This document shows, in pieces, positions 26,779 through 36,420 of a stretch of DNA of 53,338 bases (position 1 is the first letter of the stretch; each line of letters begins with the position of its first letter). Source of the DNA: an uncultured Prevotellaceae bacterium. GTDB lineage: Bacteria; Bacteroidota; Bacteroidia; Bacteroidales; Muribaculaceae. The notes under the pieces were generated by a model. That model had not been told where the DNA came from, did no database searches, and worked only from the letters and a program-made list of their open reading frames with translations. The position numbers were made by a program, and so were the translations under genes. The stretch spans positions 1 through 53,338 of the forward strand of contig CAMVKS010000017.1 of assembly GCA_947167995.1 (NCBI GenBank). The letters are read 5' to 3'.

Positions 26779-26820
26779 GTATTGATAAATATCTTCAAGT
26801 AAAAATGTTTCGAGAACAAG

Positions 26821-27936
26821 CTACCTCCTGCGGTTGCGCACCGAGCGTGAAGTGCCTTGATTGCTCGCTGGTTTCTTGGGCTTGGCAGCTGGCTTGTTCT
26901 TGGGCTTTTGCTGATCGTTATTTCCTCGTTTGGTCCTGGGCTTATTGTCGTCGCCTTTCTGCTCCGAAGCCGCTGCCTGTGGTTCTTCAAGTTCCTCACC
27001 GCGCTGCTCGGCTTCCAGACGACGTCTCTGCTCGGCTTGAGCCTGGAGTTCTTCACGTGATGGAGTCCACAAGTTCTGGTCAAAACGGTGCAGACGCTCC
27101 TCGATAGAGTCTTGAGCGTGTTTCAAGGCCACTGGATCGGGGTAAAGCTGCATGAGCGAAAGGTTGCGCAGATTCTTCACCTTATAGATATCGCCTTGAT
27201 ACATATTGAGCTTGAAAAAGTCGTCAAGGTTGTAACGTGTGAGGTTGTTGTCGTCGTCGGTGAAGACATACTGCTGAGCAATGTATGGCCTGATGTCATT
27301 AAGCTTGACCCAGAACATCGGGAACTTGATGGGATCGCCACCAAATTCATCCTGACGGTGCAACACAGGACAGAGGGCGTCGACACGCGATTGCATCTTG
27401 TTGGTGCGAGTGTCGAAGGACCACTTTTCGATGATGTAGTAGCTCAAGATTTCATTGCCAGGAATATCGGCATCTTCAACGGCATATTTTGGGTTCTTCT
27501 CGGTACTGCCCTTTGCCTCGCTATAAAGGATGTGAAAACGCAAAAACATGTCTTCAACTTTAATGCGATATTCATCGGTGAACATCTCCCTTCCATCAAG
27601 ATACTCATAGGCCGAGATTTGATTGTTGGCAAGGAGGCGCATGATGATGAAGAACAAGCTCTGGCCATCCTCATTAGGTTCTTCGGGATAGTATAAAGCA
27701 GGGTTCTTGCCCTTGGTGAGGTCCAGTACTCGATACACCGTCTTGGTCCACTGCAAGTCGGCCTCGCTTGGCTCATTCTGTTCATAGAAAGCCTGCTGGC
27801 GTCCCGAGACCTGCACTCCACCATTGTCTCTATTGTCACGGCGGTCTTGACCGTCTCTCCTGACAACTTGAGCGCTCGCGCTTGAACAAGCGACAGCAAC
27901 TGTCAAAACCAAGAATAAAGCTTTTAAATATTTCAT
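26821..27936 (-). CDS. gldN: Type IX secretion system ring protein GldN/PorN
   Basis: 371 aa with a signal peptide (cleavage near SSASAQ). The conserved GldN region includes TVYRVLDLTKGKNPALYYPEEP, an IEKWSFDTRTNKMQSRVDALCPV-like block and PMFWVKLNDIRPY. The last 70 residues, from about 300, are a charged low-complexity tail ending in Arg/Lys-rich SRSVRNRRR, which is longer and more basic than the core family needs. GldN forms with lipoprotein GldK the periplasmic ring on the outer membrane side of the T9SS. It is the last gene of the gldKLMN run. Confidence 0.92.
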   Translation of the reverse strand: MKYLKALFLVLTVAVACSSASAQVVRRDGQDRRDNRDNGGVQVSGRQQAFYEQNEPSEADLQWTKTVYRVLDLTKGKNPALYYPEEPNEDGQSLFFIIMRLLANNQISAYEYLDGREMFTDEYRIKVEDMFLRFHILYSEAKGSTEKNPKYAVEDADIPGNEILSYYIIEKWSFDTRTNKMQSRVDALCPVLHRQDEFGGDPIKFPMFWVKLNDIRPYIAQQYVFTDDDNNLTRYNLDDFFKLNMYQGDIYKVKNLRNLSLMQLYPDPVALKHAQDSIEERLHRFDQNLWTPSREELQAQAEQRRRLEAEQRGEELEEPQAAASEQKGDDNKPRTKRGNNDQQKPKNKPAAKPKKPASNQGTSRSVRNRRR

Positions 27937-27982
27937 TATTATGAATTTGTGGGTGTTACAATTGTTAGTTCCTAATATATTG

Positions 27983-29566
27983 TTAATTCACGATTACCTC
28001 CATTGGTGAAATCTCGCGAGTGATACCATCGGGACCGCGGGCCTTGATGCGAGTGATGATGAAGCGCTTGCCACGTTGCAGACGGCGGAACGCATTCTTC
28101 TGGCGCTCAGAGAAGCTGCTACCCGACGAAACCTCGGGGATAGCATTTCCCATCGAGTCAAACACGATAGTCTCGAAGCTCACTACCTGGAACTCAATAT
28201 TCAGCAGACCATCATCGATGGCAGCATGTATGCCACTCGCTCCAAGCAATGTTCCCTTGGGGAATGGGCGACTGCCTTTGTAACGGGCTGTATTGCCTTC
28301 GGCATCACGATAGGCAATGTAGGGCGTTGGGTCGGGAAGTTTTCTTACTTTAAACGATGTGGAACCAACGTTGGTCCTTATTCCGTCAACCTCGGCCGTT
28401 ACTGTTACCACACACTCGGTGCCCACCTGTGTGGGATGAGCCACCCAGTGATCTCCACTCTTCACCAGCGAGCCATTGGTCATGGTTGCCGATACTGTGC
28501 CTCCACCTATGCCTGGTACCGAAATCTCTACCGGGTTGTCAATACCGGCGTAGAACACGTTCATCATCGTAGCACTAACAGTTGCGATTGGATCGATAAC
28601 GGTGTAGCTCGACTTGAAGTCGCGCTTGTAGATTTGTCCGTCGCGACCTATCACCTCGATGTGTCCTGAATAGTCAAATGTACCTGAGCGGCTGGTTCCA
28701 ACCTCATAGATACCCTCGCGGTTGTTCAATCGTGTACCGTTGACATATACTATGGGACGCTGTGTAGAGTCGATGGCGGCAAGTACGATTTGAGACTTAT
28801 ATTTCGAACCACGCATCACAACTCTTGACTGCGGGATTACAAAGGCGTTAATCCAGTTCACCTTGAGCTCGCTCAGGTCGGCATTGGTGAGTGCAAGCAA
28901 GTGGTTGAGGACTTCACCCTCGGCAAACCTCACATCGTTCTGCAATTTTGTGAGCAGTGATATCGCAGCTATTGTTGGCATATTCTCAAACAGAGACTCT
29001 TCCCACGTCTTGTTGCTGATGTCGTCTTTCACTTTGAATGGCTCGGTAGAGAGAGCCGACTCCAAGTTGCGCCGCTTGTCGGGATCGTCAAGGAAACGAG
29101 CCATGTAGTTCTTGAACTGATTGATTCGCAAGCGCAATGCTGTGCCTCGGCGGGTGTCGGGCGACAACATCACCACATTGGCTGCGTCAAGGTTGTCGCG
29201 GTTGACTATGTTGTCAACATTGCCCTTGGGACCATCGGCGGCTTGCACAATCATGGTCTTCAGTGAGTCGATATAGAAGTACAGACTGTCGGTTGCATTT
29301 CTCACCTCGTTTCCCGAGTTGAGCAATGGCAGTCCATTCTTTGGGTCTTTGTTATAGAACGCCTGGAGTTGAGCCATTATCTGCATGTTGCGCGCGGTGA
29401 TGGTGCGGTTTGATCGCTTCAAGCCTTCTTCTACCTGGCTGAAGCCGTTGAGCACATCATTCGACACATTGAGCGCAAGCATGGCCGTCAAGACGATATA
29501 CATGAGGTTTATCATCTTCTGACGTGGCGACATCTTCGCCAGTGACTGATTTTTTCCAGTTGCCAT
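27983..29566 (-). CDS. gldM: Type IX secretion system motor protein GldM/PorM
   Basis: 527 aa, close to the family length. One N-terminal membrane helix with SPRQKMINLMYIVLTAMLALNV (residues about 12-35) is the part that packs in the GldL helices; the rest is periplasmic. SGTFDYSGHIEVIGRDG, YTVIDPIATVSATMMNVFY and GIGGGTVSATMTNG lie in the D2-D4 beta domains. Together with GldL it converts the proton gradient into motion that drives cargo secretion and, in gliding relatives, adhesin movement. It follows gldL by 19 bases and precedes gldN by 46. Confidence 0.95.
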   Translation of the reverse strand: MATGKNQSLAKMSPRQKMINLMYIVLTAMLALNVSNDVLNGFSQVEEGLKRSNRTITARNMQIMAQLQAFYNKDPKNGLPLLNSGNEVRNATDSLYFYIDSLKTMIVQAADGPKGNVDNIVNRDNLDAANVVMLSPDTRRGTALRLRINQFKNYMARFLDDPDKRRNLESALSTEPFKVKDDISNKTWEESLFENMPTIAAISLLTKLQNDVRFAEGEVLNHLLALTNADLSELKVNWINAFVIPQSRVVMRGSKYKSQIVLAAIDSTQRPIVYVNGTRLNNREGIYEVGTSRSGTFDYSGHIEVIGRDGQIYKRDFKSSYTVIDPIATVSATMMNVFYAGIDNPVEISVPGIGGGTVSATMTNGSLVKSGDHWVAHPTQVGTECVVTVTAEVDGIRTNVGSTSFKVRKLPDPTPYIAYRDAEGNTARYKGSRPFPKGTLLGASGIHAAIDDGLLNIEFQVVSFETIVFDSMGNAIPEVSSGSSFSERQKNAFRRLQRGKRFIITRIKARGPDGITREISPMEVIVN

Positions 29567-29585
29567 TATTTATTTAATGTGTGAG

Positions 29586-30728
29586 TTATTCGGTGTAGTT
29601 GTTGTCGCTGTAATTGTTGTCGCTGTAGTCGTCGTAGCTATCGTCAACTTGCTGACTGGGTTGCTGGCCTTGCATTCCAGCCATCATGTTTCCTGCCATG
29701 GGATTATACATGTTGACTGTCATAGCCTTTATCATCTTCTCATAGACGCTGTTGAGCTGCTTCATGTAACGAGCCATCTTTTCGGTCTCATCACAATAAT
29801 GAGCACTCTCGGCTGCCGACTTCTCATACATGTCTCTAATGTCTTTCAAGCCACGATTCACGCGGTCGATGCTTTCAAGCTGCGACGAGATGCTCTTGAG
29901 CTGAATCTCATAGATGGTGTTCAAGCCACCCACATTGCGGTTGAGTGCCTCCATCTGCTCGATATAACCAGTAGTATTCTGAGTGATGTTCTCACTGTTG
30001 CTGGTAATAGACTCATAGCTTGAGAGGAGTGTTTGCTGAACATTATTCAGAGCGGTAGTGGTCTCGCTCAGGCGCTGCATCTGTTCGCTGATAGCAGACA
30101 TTTGCGAGAGATACTGCTGAGTGGCATCGGTGAGCTCGGCCATCTTCGACAGCTGATCGCTTGCCGAGTTCATCTTTGCAATGCTCTCGCTGAGAGATTG
30201 TGTCTCCTCCTCGCTAAGCTGCAATCCTTGTGGAAGACCCATCACGGCCTTCACATCTTGCGAACTCATCGATGCAATGGCTGCAGCCACTTCGGGACTG
30301 GCAACCACCGACGAGCCGTCGGTTGGAAGTTCTGCGCTGATAGCGGGAGGGACAGGCACCGCATTGATGGCTATCTCACCGGCAGGCTCTCCACTCAAGT
30401 CGCCATTGATGGTCACGGTGCCACCACCGCCAGTACCCGAGAATGGAGGACGGTCGTCGGGATCACCCGACTCAAGCACCGGAAAAACATCCTCCCAGTG
30501 GTATTCTTTCTCAGGACGTTCAAAGGCGGTGATGATAAACATCAGCACCTCGGTACCCATACCTATGGTCAGCAGTGTGTTACCCCAGGGTAAGTGCAGA
30601 ATTTTGAATAGAGCACCCCAGATAACGATTGCAGCACCAATACTGTAAGCAAAGTTGAAAAAGCGCTGAGTAATCATCTGCCTTTTTCTCTTGCGTTGTA
30701 TTTTAGTGGTTTTTCTTGCGTCAGCCAT
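29586..30728 (-). CDS. gldL: Type IX secretion system motor protein GldL/PorL
   Basis: 380 aa. Two N-terminal membrane helices (residues about 22-45 and 50-70) contain AYSIGAAIVIWGALFKILHLPW and GNTLLTIGMGTEVLMFIITAFE, with the conserved glutamate of the second helix used for proton flow. The cytoplasmic part is long and predicted coiled coil (ISEQMQRLSETTTALNNVQQ). It ends in an Asp/Asn/Ser/Tyr-rich tail (DDSYDDYSDNNYSDNNYTE). The protein is longer than flavobacterial GldL, in keeping with the longer PorL of Bacteroidales. It is the proton-driven motor partner of GldM. Confidence 0.93.
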   Translation of the reverse strand: MADARKTTKIQRKRKRQMITQRFFNFAYSIGAAIVIWGALFKILHLPWGNTLLTIGMGTEVLMFIITAFERPEKEYHWEDVFPVLESGDPDDRPPFSGTGGGGTVTINGDLSGEPAGEIAINAVPVPPAISAELPTDGSSVVASPEVAAAIASMSSQDVKAVMGLPQGLQLSEEETQSLSESIAKMNSASDQLSKMAELTDATQQYLSQMSAISEQMQRLSETTTALNNVQQTLLSSYESITSNSENITQNTTGYIEQMEALNRNVGGLNTIYEIQLKSISSQLESIDRVNRGLKDIRDMYEKSAAESAHYCDETEKMARYMKQLNSVYEKMIKAMTVNMYNPMAGNMMAGMQGQQPSQQVDDSYDDYSDNNYSDNNYTE

Positions 30729-30772
30729 ATCAGTTGATATATAGTTAGTGTTTCAAAAATTATGGTGTTTTT

Positions 30773-32218
30773 TTAATCACAGCAATTGTTCTTACGTTTA
30801 GATTTTGTAAAGCCCACTTTAGTGCGCACGCAGCGGAATCCAATGTAAGAACGCTGCTCGTTCTGGTATTCCCACATGCGTATGTCGCTTCGTATATTAT
30901 GAGCAACATCTTTCCATGAACCACCTCTGACAATCTTTCGTGACATCTTGTAGGGGTCTTCCCTGGCCACATAGTAGCGATATTCTGGGTTGAGGTCGTT
31001 GGTCATGCGGTCTATACTCTCGGTATAGCTTGTCGAGGTCCATTCACTCACATTACCCGCCATATCAAAGAGGCCATTGTCATTGGGTTCATAGGTGCCC
31101 ACCGGCGACGTTATGATGCTTCCATCCCGCACATAATTTCCTTCATTGGGCTTGAAGTTGGCATAGAAACATCCTTCGTCCTCGGTTAGCGGCATGTTAC
31201 CATCCCACGGATAGATATTCTCATTCCTGCCTGCACGAGCTGCAAACTCCCATTCGGCCTCGGTAGGCAGACGGAAAGGCTCGATATACACACCATCCTT
31301 GCCCAAGGACTTCTTGAGGAATTCGGTCCTCCAGTGGCAGAATGCGTTGGCTTGTTCCCAGCTAACGCCCACTACAGGGTGGTTGTTGTAGTTGCCGTTG
31401 GCAAAATAGAGTCTTACATAAGGCTCGTTATAGCTGTTCTCAAAGTCATTGACCCAGCAGGTGGTATCGGGGAAAATGTTCACGATGTAGGTGTTCACAA
31501 AGTCATATTCGCTCTGAAGCGGGCGAGTGATGGTTTGCCTGATGATTCTACCATCGTCATCAACAAAGGCAGTGTCCTTGCTGATGATGGGGTTGGTAGT
31601 GGGTACTGGATGGTCGGTATTGTAGTCGCGGTCGGCTGGGTCAAAGCGGTTGCGACGCTTGGCAGCCTCGGTGAGATTGTAAACCTCGTAGCGATAATTC
31701 ATCTGCTTGGGGTCCAGTTCCTTTACACCTGTTATTGGATTTATGCGATAAACACTCTCGATGGCACGTTCTTCATCTTCACTGGGATTCTTCCAGGGTA
31801 TGTTCCTGTTCCAGTTAAGGCGTGGGGTGATGGGATTGCCATCCTTGTCCTCCTCGATTTTAAACTCTTCGTTGCCTCCATAGGCAGGATCGGCGAGTCG
31901 CTCACGGATAATGGAGTCTCGAACCCAGTATACAAACTGCTTGTACTTGCTGTTGGTGACTTCGTTCTCATCCATCCAGAAAGCGTCGACACTCACCCCG
32001 CGGGCTGTAGAGTCAATGCCCCAGAGGGAGTCTCTCTGAGCAGGACCTTCTTTCATTGAGCCGCATTCGATGAGTACCATGCCATAGGGTGTGGGCTCGT
32101 TGTAGTAAGTTGCCCCCACTCCGGTCACTTCGCCTCCTCCGCTGTTCAGAGACTTGCGTATTCCACCGCAAGAGGCTAATGTTAATGTCACTAAAAGAAA
32201 AATCAATAACTTTTTCAT
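30773..32218 (-). CDS. gldK: Type IX secretion system lipoprotein GldK/PorK
   Basis: 481 aa. The lipobox LASCGG (Cys at about residue 18) marks an outer membrane lipoprotein. The body is an FGE/SUMF1-like fold with FWMDENEVTNSKYKQFVYW, PVVGVSWEQANAFCHW, FRLPTEAEWEFAARAG and GLFDMAGNVSEW, and the C-terminal IRSDIRMWEYQNEQRSYIGFRCV. In the T9SS it forms a large ring with GldN and is not expected to be a sulfatase modifier. It lies 44 bases before gldL and 68 bases after porP in the same direction. Confidence 0.94.
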   Translation of the reverse strand: MKKLLIFLLVTLTLASCGGIRKSLNSGGGEVTGVGATYYNEPTPYGMVLIECGSMKEGPAQRDSLWGIDSTARGVSVDAFWMDENEVTNSKYKQFVYWVRDSIIRERLADPAYGGNEEFKIEEDKDGNPITPRLNWNRNIPWKNPSEDEERAIESVYRINPITGVKELDPKQMNYRYEVYNLTEAAKRRNRFDPADRDYNTDHPVPTTNPIISKDTAFVDDDGRIIRQTITRPLQSEYDFVNTYIVNIFPDTTCWVNDFENSYNEPYVRLYFANGNYNNHPVVGVSWEQANAFCHWRTEFLKKSLGKDGVYIEPFRLPTEAEWEFAARAGRNENIYPWDGNMPLTEDEGCFYANFKPNEGNYVRDGSIITSPVGTYEPNDNGLFDMAGNVSEWTSTSYTESIDRMTNDLNPEYRYYVAREDPYKMSRKIVRGGSWKDVAHNIRSDIRMWEYQNEQRSYIGFRCVRTKVGFTKSKRKNNCCD

Positions 32219-32286
32219 TATTCTATAGAATTGTTATCTTTTTATATTCAGTCGTTGTTTAAGTTAAAAATGTGGCTACTGTCGTG

Positions 32287-33267
32287 TCACATTATCCTGA
32301 TGCTCTTGTGCTTGTTTCGGTTCACCTCACCCAAGTTGAGCTTAACGTTGTAGTTCAAAATGAGCTCATGGCTGCCATGAGTTGCTTTGTTCATTGATGA
32401 GATGGGAAAATCGTAAGCATATCCCACAAACACATTCTTGAATTCGGCACCTATCATAGCACTAACAGCATCTTTGTGTCGATAGGCAACACCTCCCGAC
32501 AGGAATTTGTTGTACCGAACACGCAACGTTGCCTCTCCTTGCCAGAACTTTGTGTCGGTCTTGACAAGAACAGAGGGCTGTATTTCAAATAACGTGTTTT
32601 TTATTGGAATATTGCTACCAGCCATTAAATAAAAAAAGCGGCCAGTGTCAAATTGATATAAATCCTCCTCGTTGTCGCCGGCTTTGAGGTTGATTGTGGG
32701 TGCTGTCACATGAGTTGCCGAGGCTGCTACCCAAAACCACTTGTGGATGAACGACACACCTGCGGCAACATCAAGGGCACGACCTGTGACAACACCGTTG
32801 GGGATTGCATCATCGGCGCTCGTGTGAGCCTGGTCGTTCTCGGGCATTATGATACTATCGCCCCTGAATGACTGATTGAGAAGTCCCACCTGGACGCCAA
32901 CGCTCAAAGTTCCTCCCAGCATCTTTTTCTTCCATGCAAGTTGTGCCGCGATTGTCTGAGTCCTGAAAAGGCCCACACTCTCATGTTGCACCAAGAGGCC
33001 TGTACCCCATCGCTTGCCAAGGAACTTGAAAGGCATGTCGGCCATGGCAAGGAAGTTCATTGGCGCATGCTTTACGCCCAGCCATTGAAGTTTGCTTCCG
33101 GCAGTGATGTGAATGTAATCGACATTGCCTATCGAGCTCGGGTTGTAGTACGATGGCACAGCCCAGTACTGAGTGAGCTGTGCATCCATTTGTGCCACAG
33201 CCTGGAATCCATGGGTTGCAGCCAGCATTGCGAGCGAGAAAAGCAATATCTTTATATATCGTTGCAT
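32287..33267 (-). CDS. porP: PorP/SprF family type IX secretion outer membrane protein
   Basis: 326 aa with a signal peptide (cleavage near FQAVAQ). The mature start DAQLTQYWAVPSYYNPSSIGN is the conserved PorP/SprF opening, and GVAYRHKDAVSAMIGAEF and VGYAYDFPISSMN are the closing strands of an outer membrane barrel of about 14 strands. In PorP/SprF proteins this barrel anchors the GldKN ring or binds specific cargo such as SprB. Position directly before gldK matches the porPKLMN order of Porphyromonas gingivalis and favours PorP over SprF. Confidence 0.9.
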   Translation of the reverse strand: MQRYIKILLFSLAMLAATHGFQAVAQMDAQLTQYWAVPSYYNPSSIGNVDYIHITAGSKLQWLGVKHAPMNFLAMADMPFKFLGKRWGTGLLVQHESVGLFRTQTIAAQLAWKKKMLGGTLSVGVQVGLLNQSFRGDSIIMPENDQAHTSADDAIPNGVVTGRALDVAAGVSFIHKWFWVAASATHVTAPTINLKAGDNEEDLYQFDTGRFFYLMAGSNIPIKNTLFEIQPSVLVKTDTKFWQGEATLRVRYNKFLSGGVAYRHKDAVSAMIGAEFKNVFVGYAYDFPISSMNKATHGSHELILNYNVKLNLGEVNRNKHKSIRIM

Positions 33268-33276
33268 AAACTACTT

Positions 33277-34038
33277 TTATTCAAAATAAAACGTCACAAC
33301 CACCATGTTGTTTTTTACCTTGCTCACGCTCTTGGTGAACACCTCCATCTCGGTATTGTCCTGAAGGTCGGGACGATTCTTCTCAAGGATATTTCTCAGG
33401 CCGAAACAGAACTTCACCTCAGGACACAACTTGAAGAACGGCAGGTAAATATCACAACCCATGCCCAAGGTGAGCATCACATCAAAATCTTTGAAACGAA
33501 GCTGCTCAGGACGTTCCTTGCTAAGGTCGAAAATCGCCATCGCACCACCGGTCAGGTATGGCCTCACATTATGGTAACGACGCGACGAGAATTTCAGGTC
33601 GATGGGGGCAACGATGTAAGTTGCCTTCACATTCTGGCTCTGCTTGAAGATGTTGGGTTCAAGGGCATCCTCAGGAGGAGTGGAATTATAGTATTTAACA
33701 ACCTTGTTGCCAAAGTACATACCAGGGGTGAAACGCAGGTTCAAATGATTCGAGAGGCGTAGGTCGGCAAGCACATTGACGCAGAATCCCGGCGAATGAT
33801 TGGGTATCGAAGCAAACCACGTTTGACCGTTATCGCCCACATAGCCGTTGTTGGTAATTAACAGGTCCTGGAAATTACAGCCCACCGAGAAACCATAATG
33901 GATGCGTTTCATGTCGGCATACTGACGGTTCAAAATCTTGTCATTATCTTGAGCCACTGCAGTTAACGACATGATAACAAGAGTAACTATTGCAATATTT
34001 CGATAGTTGAGAATATTCATCTTAACTAATAAACGCAT
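33277..34038 (-). CDS. porT: PorT family outer membrane beta-barrel protein
   Basis: 253 aa. An N-terminal signal peptide ends near LTAVAQ; the start at 34038 has an A-rich upstream stretch and a second ATG at 34020 is possible. ADMKRIHYGFSVGCNFQDL is the usual PorT opening, where the barrel begins, and MEVFTKSVSKVKNNMVVVTFYFE is a C-terminal strand ending in an aromatic residue. PorT is needed for T9SS secretion in P. gingivalis. The gene starts 10 bases before porP in transcription order and follows the acyltransferase gene by 27 bases. Placement beside porP, rather than elsewhere as in P. gingivalis, is notable. Confidence 0.82.
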   Translation of the reverse strand: MRLLVKMNILNYRNIAIVTLVIMSLTAVAQDNDKILNRQYADMKRIHYGFSVGCNFQDLLITNNGYVGDNGQTWFASIPNHSPGFCVNVLADLRLSNHLNLRFTPGMYFGNKVVKYYNSTPPEDALEPNIFKQSQNVKATYIVAPIDLKFSSRRYHNVRPYLTGGAMAIFDLSKERPEQLRFKDFDVMLTLGMGCDIYLPFFKLCPEVKFCFGLRNILEKNRPDLQDNTEMEVFTKSVSKVKNNMVVVTFYFE

Positions 34039-34065
34039 TTTTTGTGATGTTATTGCATTTTTCCT

Positions 34066-35103
34066 CTATTTGCTCTTTTTCTTAACGTGAAAGCGACTTA
34101 TCGGGACAGTGAAAAAACGGTGGACAAGATAGGATAACAACAGCAACAACACCACAGTGCCCACGAAACTGTAGTCGTAAATCAACAAGCCGAAATGTCC
34201 GGAAAACGGTGCCACCACATAGCAGAACAGGTTGTTCACAGCCTTCTGCAAAATATAAATCTCGAAGCTTATACTGCCCAACCACAACAGCGGTTGCAGC
34301 GACAGCAGCTTGCCTATAGCACCCTCACTGCCATTGAGCAAGGCGCAGACGGCTATGAGCAACAACATTGGAACCCACCACAACGCACCCACCTCAAGCT
34401 TCGATGCAACAGCGTTACCGCTGGCATGGAAGGCAATGAATGAGATAAAAACAAGCAGAGTTCCCACCTCGACCAACGTTGCCTTACCGAACGACAACGA
34501 GAGAGGCTTGCGATTGCGTAGTGATAAGCCTAACATCATTCCAAGAGAGTAGTCAAAAGCCCTGAACACTGGAAACACATAGTAATAGCTCATCATAGTG
34601 CTGTCAGCATTAACACAAAGCACCGCCACAGCTGTTCCCACCAATGCAACAACAATCCAAGAGACTTTGCGGCCAAGCTTGCTAAAAAGATAGAAGAGAA
34701 AAGGTGTAGCCAACACACAAAACAACATCGAGCTCAAAAACCATGAGTGAATGCTGTAGTTGTAATAAACATCTTCATTGGGCACCCACGATTGCAACAA
34801 CAACACATGTAGAGGCAGGTCCCAGCCATAGGTGAACTTGTGCATAAAAAAAATGTCAAGCACTATTATGGCACCAAGCGAGAGCCAGTGCAGCGGCAAC
34901 AGGCGGCGCAAGCGGCGACCATAGAATTTTTTCACGCTCTGGATTGATACTTGATTGTAACACACAAGAAAACCGCTGAGCATGAAAAAGAATGTCACAC
35001 CGGCATAAGTCATCTGGTCAAAGGCATGCATGGCAAAGTGAAAACACACGATGCTGATGGCAAAGATGCCGCGCCACGAGGCCAGAGGCTTTATTATCGA
35101 CAT
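34066..35103 (-). CDS. Acyltransferase family 3 (OafA/YrhL-like) membrane protein
   Basis: 345 aa with about ten membrane segments. It opens PLASWRGIFAISIVCFHFAMH, which holds the conserved Arg and His of the acyltransferase-3 family, and YAGVTFFFMLSGFLVCY is the second signature. SIHSWFLSSMLFCVLATP is the third block. Such proteins O-acetylate LPS O-antigen, capsule or other surface glycans using acetyl-CoA. The gene lies between a glycosyltransferase gene (62 bases upstream) and porT (27 bases downstream), all on one strand. T9SS cargo in relatives is attached to anionic LPS, so a role in modifying that LPS is a reasonable but untested inference. Confidence 0.85.
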   Translation of the reverse strand: MSIIKPLASWRGIFAISIVCFHFAMHAFDQMTYAGVTFFFMLSGFLVCYNQVSIQSVKKFYGRRLRRLLPLHWLSLGAIIVLDIFFMHKFTYGWDLPLHVLLLQSWVPNEDVYYNYSIHSWFLSSMLFCVLATPFLFYLFSKLGRKVSWIVVALVGTAVAVLCVNADSTMMSYYYVFPVFRAFDYSLGMMLGLSLRNRKPLSLSFGKATLVEVGTLLVFISFIAFHASGNAVASKLEVGALWWVPMLLLIAVCALLNGSEGAIGKLLSLQPLLWLGSISFEIYILQKAVNNLFCYVVAPFSGHFGLLIYDYSFVGTVVLLLLLSYLVHRFFTVPISRFHVKKKSK

Positions 35104-35165
35104 GACAAGAAATGATGTTTTGTACCGATTTCTAACGTTTTATTTCTCTCAATACTAAAAAACGA

Positions 35166-36350
35166 CTACATTATTGACGTGTAATTGTTCTTGCGAGTGA
35201 ACAGACCCTTGATTTTATAACCAAAATTCACAATGGGACGCACAACGGTGAGCAATGGGACTGAAAACAGAAGCATTGGAAGCCTGAGCAGGTAGCAGTT
35301 GCGGAAGGTTGTGAGCATCATGGGCAACCAGGTGAGCAAGAATATGATTGCCGCTGCAGCAACTACCACAATGTTGTTATAGGCAAAGCAGATTGCTGTA
35401 ACCAGTGCTGCCAGGCGCAAGAAATATAGAAACGACATCCATGCCTGCGTGTGGAATTGTGTCTTGTATTTCACATGCTTCGAAGTGAAATCTCGACGCG
35501 ATTTAAGAATGTTGAAAGCATGGGGCAAGTCGTCATAATAGACTGTGGCAAAACTTGCGGGTAGCATCTCTAAACGCGTGTTGCGTGAATTGGCAATCTC
35601 GCTGATAAAAATGTCGTCATCTCCCCATTTCATCTCAAGCGATTTAGAGAAGCCCTTGTTGTCGAAGAACACCTCTTTACGATAGGCGAGGTTATCGCTG
35701 ATGCCACGATATGGCTTCCCATTGACGGCACTGAGCACCCATTGCATCGAGGTTGTCATCTCGTCATAGATGCGATAGGTTCGGCCCAGACCCTTGTCTT
35801 GCTCGTGAGAGAAGTGTGAGTAGCCCAAAACCACATCAATGCCAGGTCCGAAGTTGCGCATCATAGCCATGAGCCAACGCTCGCTGTGTATCTGGCAATT
35901 GGCATTGGTGGTGAGTATAACATCATATTGCGAGCCTTTTATACCAAGCATCACCGCAAGCTTCTTGCGCGACAGCGAACGTGTCTGGTCGGGAACGGTA
36001 ACAATCTTCAAGTGGTCGAAATATACCATCATCTCGCCTATCAAGTCCTTGGTACCATCAAACGAGGCATCGTCAACAACAATAACCTCGTAGGGTACAG
36101 GATACTGCTGACGCATAATCGTGGGCAGATATTTGTTCAGCCATTTCTCGTCATTGTTGGCAAAAACAATGATAGATACCGATGGAAGGTCCTCGGGGTA
36201 CAGGTAACGACGAGTGCGCTCGTCATATTTCATGAACTTGAGCAACCGCCTGCTGCGACGGCTGTACCACACTACATAAATCAAAGAGATGAGCAATGCG
36301 ACACCCAGCAAGCACCAAATAATATAATTTATTTCAAATGAAAAGATCAT
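35166..36350 (-). CDS. Family 2 glycosyltransferase, membrane anchored
   Basis: 394 aa from the ATG at 36350 (MIFSFEINYIIWCLLG). A further-upstream frame to 36527 would include the -7 element at 36428-36421 and is rejected. One N-terminal membrane helix precedes a GT-A domain with VSIIVFANNDEKWL, YEVIVVDDASFDGT, LTTNANCQIHSERWL (in place of the common DxD, here TNAN) and MKWGDDDIFISEI, in which the Asp-rich DDD may act as base or ligand. Three C-terminal membrane helices follow, as in processive or undecaprenyl-linked transferases. Sugar and acceptor are unknown. It is the first gene of a unidirectional run that continues into the T9SS genes. Confidence 0.8.
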   Translation of the reverse strand: MIFSFEINYIIWCLLGVALLISLIYVVWYSRRSRRLLKFMKYDERTRRYLYPEDLPSVSIIVFANNDEKWLNKYLPTIMRQQYPVPYEVIVVDDASFDGTKDLIGEMMVYFDHLKIVTVPDQTRSLSRKKLAVMLGIKGSQYDVILTTNANCQIHSERWLMAMMRNFGPGIDVVLGYSHFSHEQDKGLGRTYRIYDEMTTSMQWVLSAVNGKPYRGISDNLAYRKEVFFDNKGFSKSLEMKWGDDDIFISEIANSRNTRLEMLPASFATVYYDDLPHAFNILKSRRDFTSKHVKYKTQFHTQAWMSFLYFLRLAALVTAICFAYNNIVVVAAAAIIFLLTWLPMMLTTFRNCYLLRLPMLLFSVPLLTVVRPIVNFGYKIKGLFTRKNNYTSIM

Positions 36351-36420
36351 TTCTATCAAAAAAACTCTTCGTCGATTTTGGCTAACAACCAAACGCAATA
36401 GTAAATTCTCAATTTTGCGA

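Noticed and set aside
30773-32218. Formylglycine-generating sulfatase modifier
   Set aside because: The fold is shared, but the lipobox and the position before gldL, gldM and gldN identify GldK.
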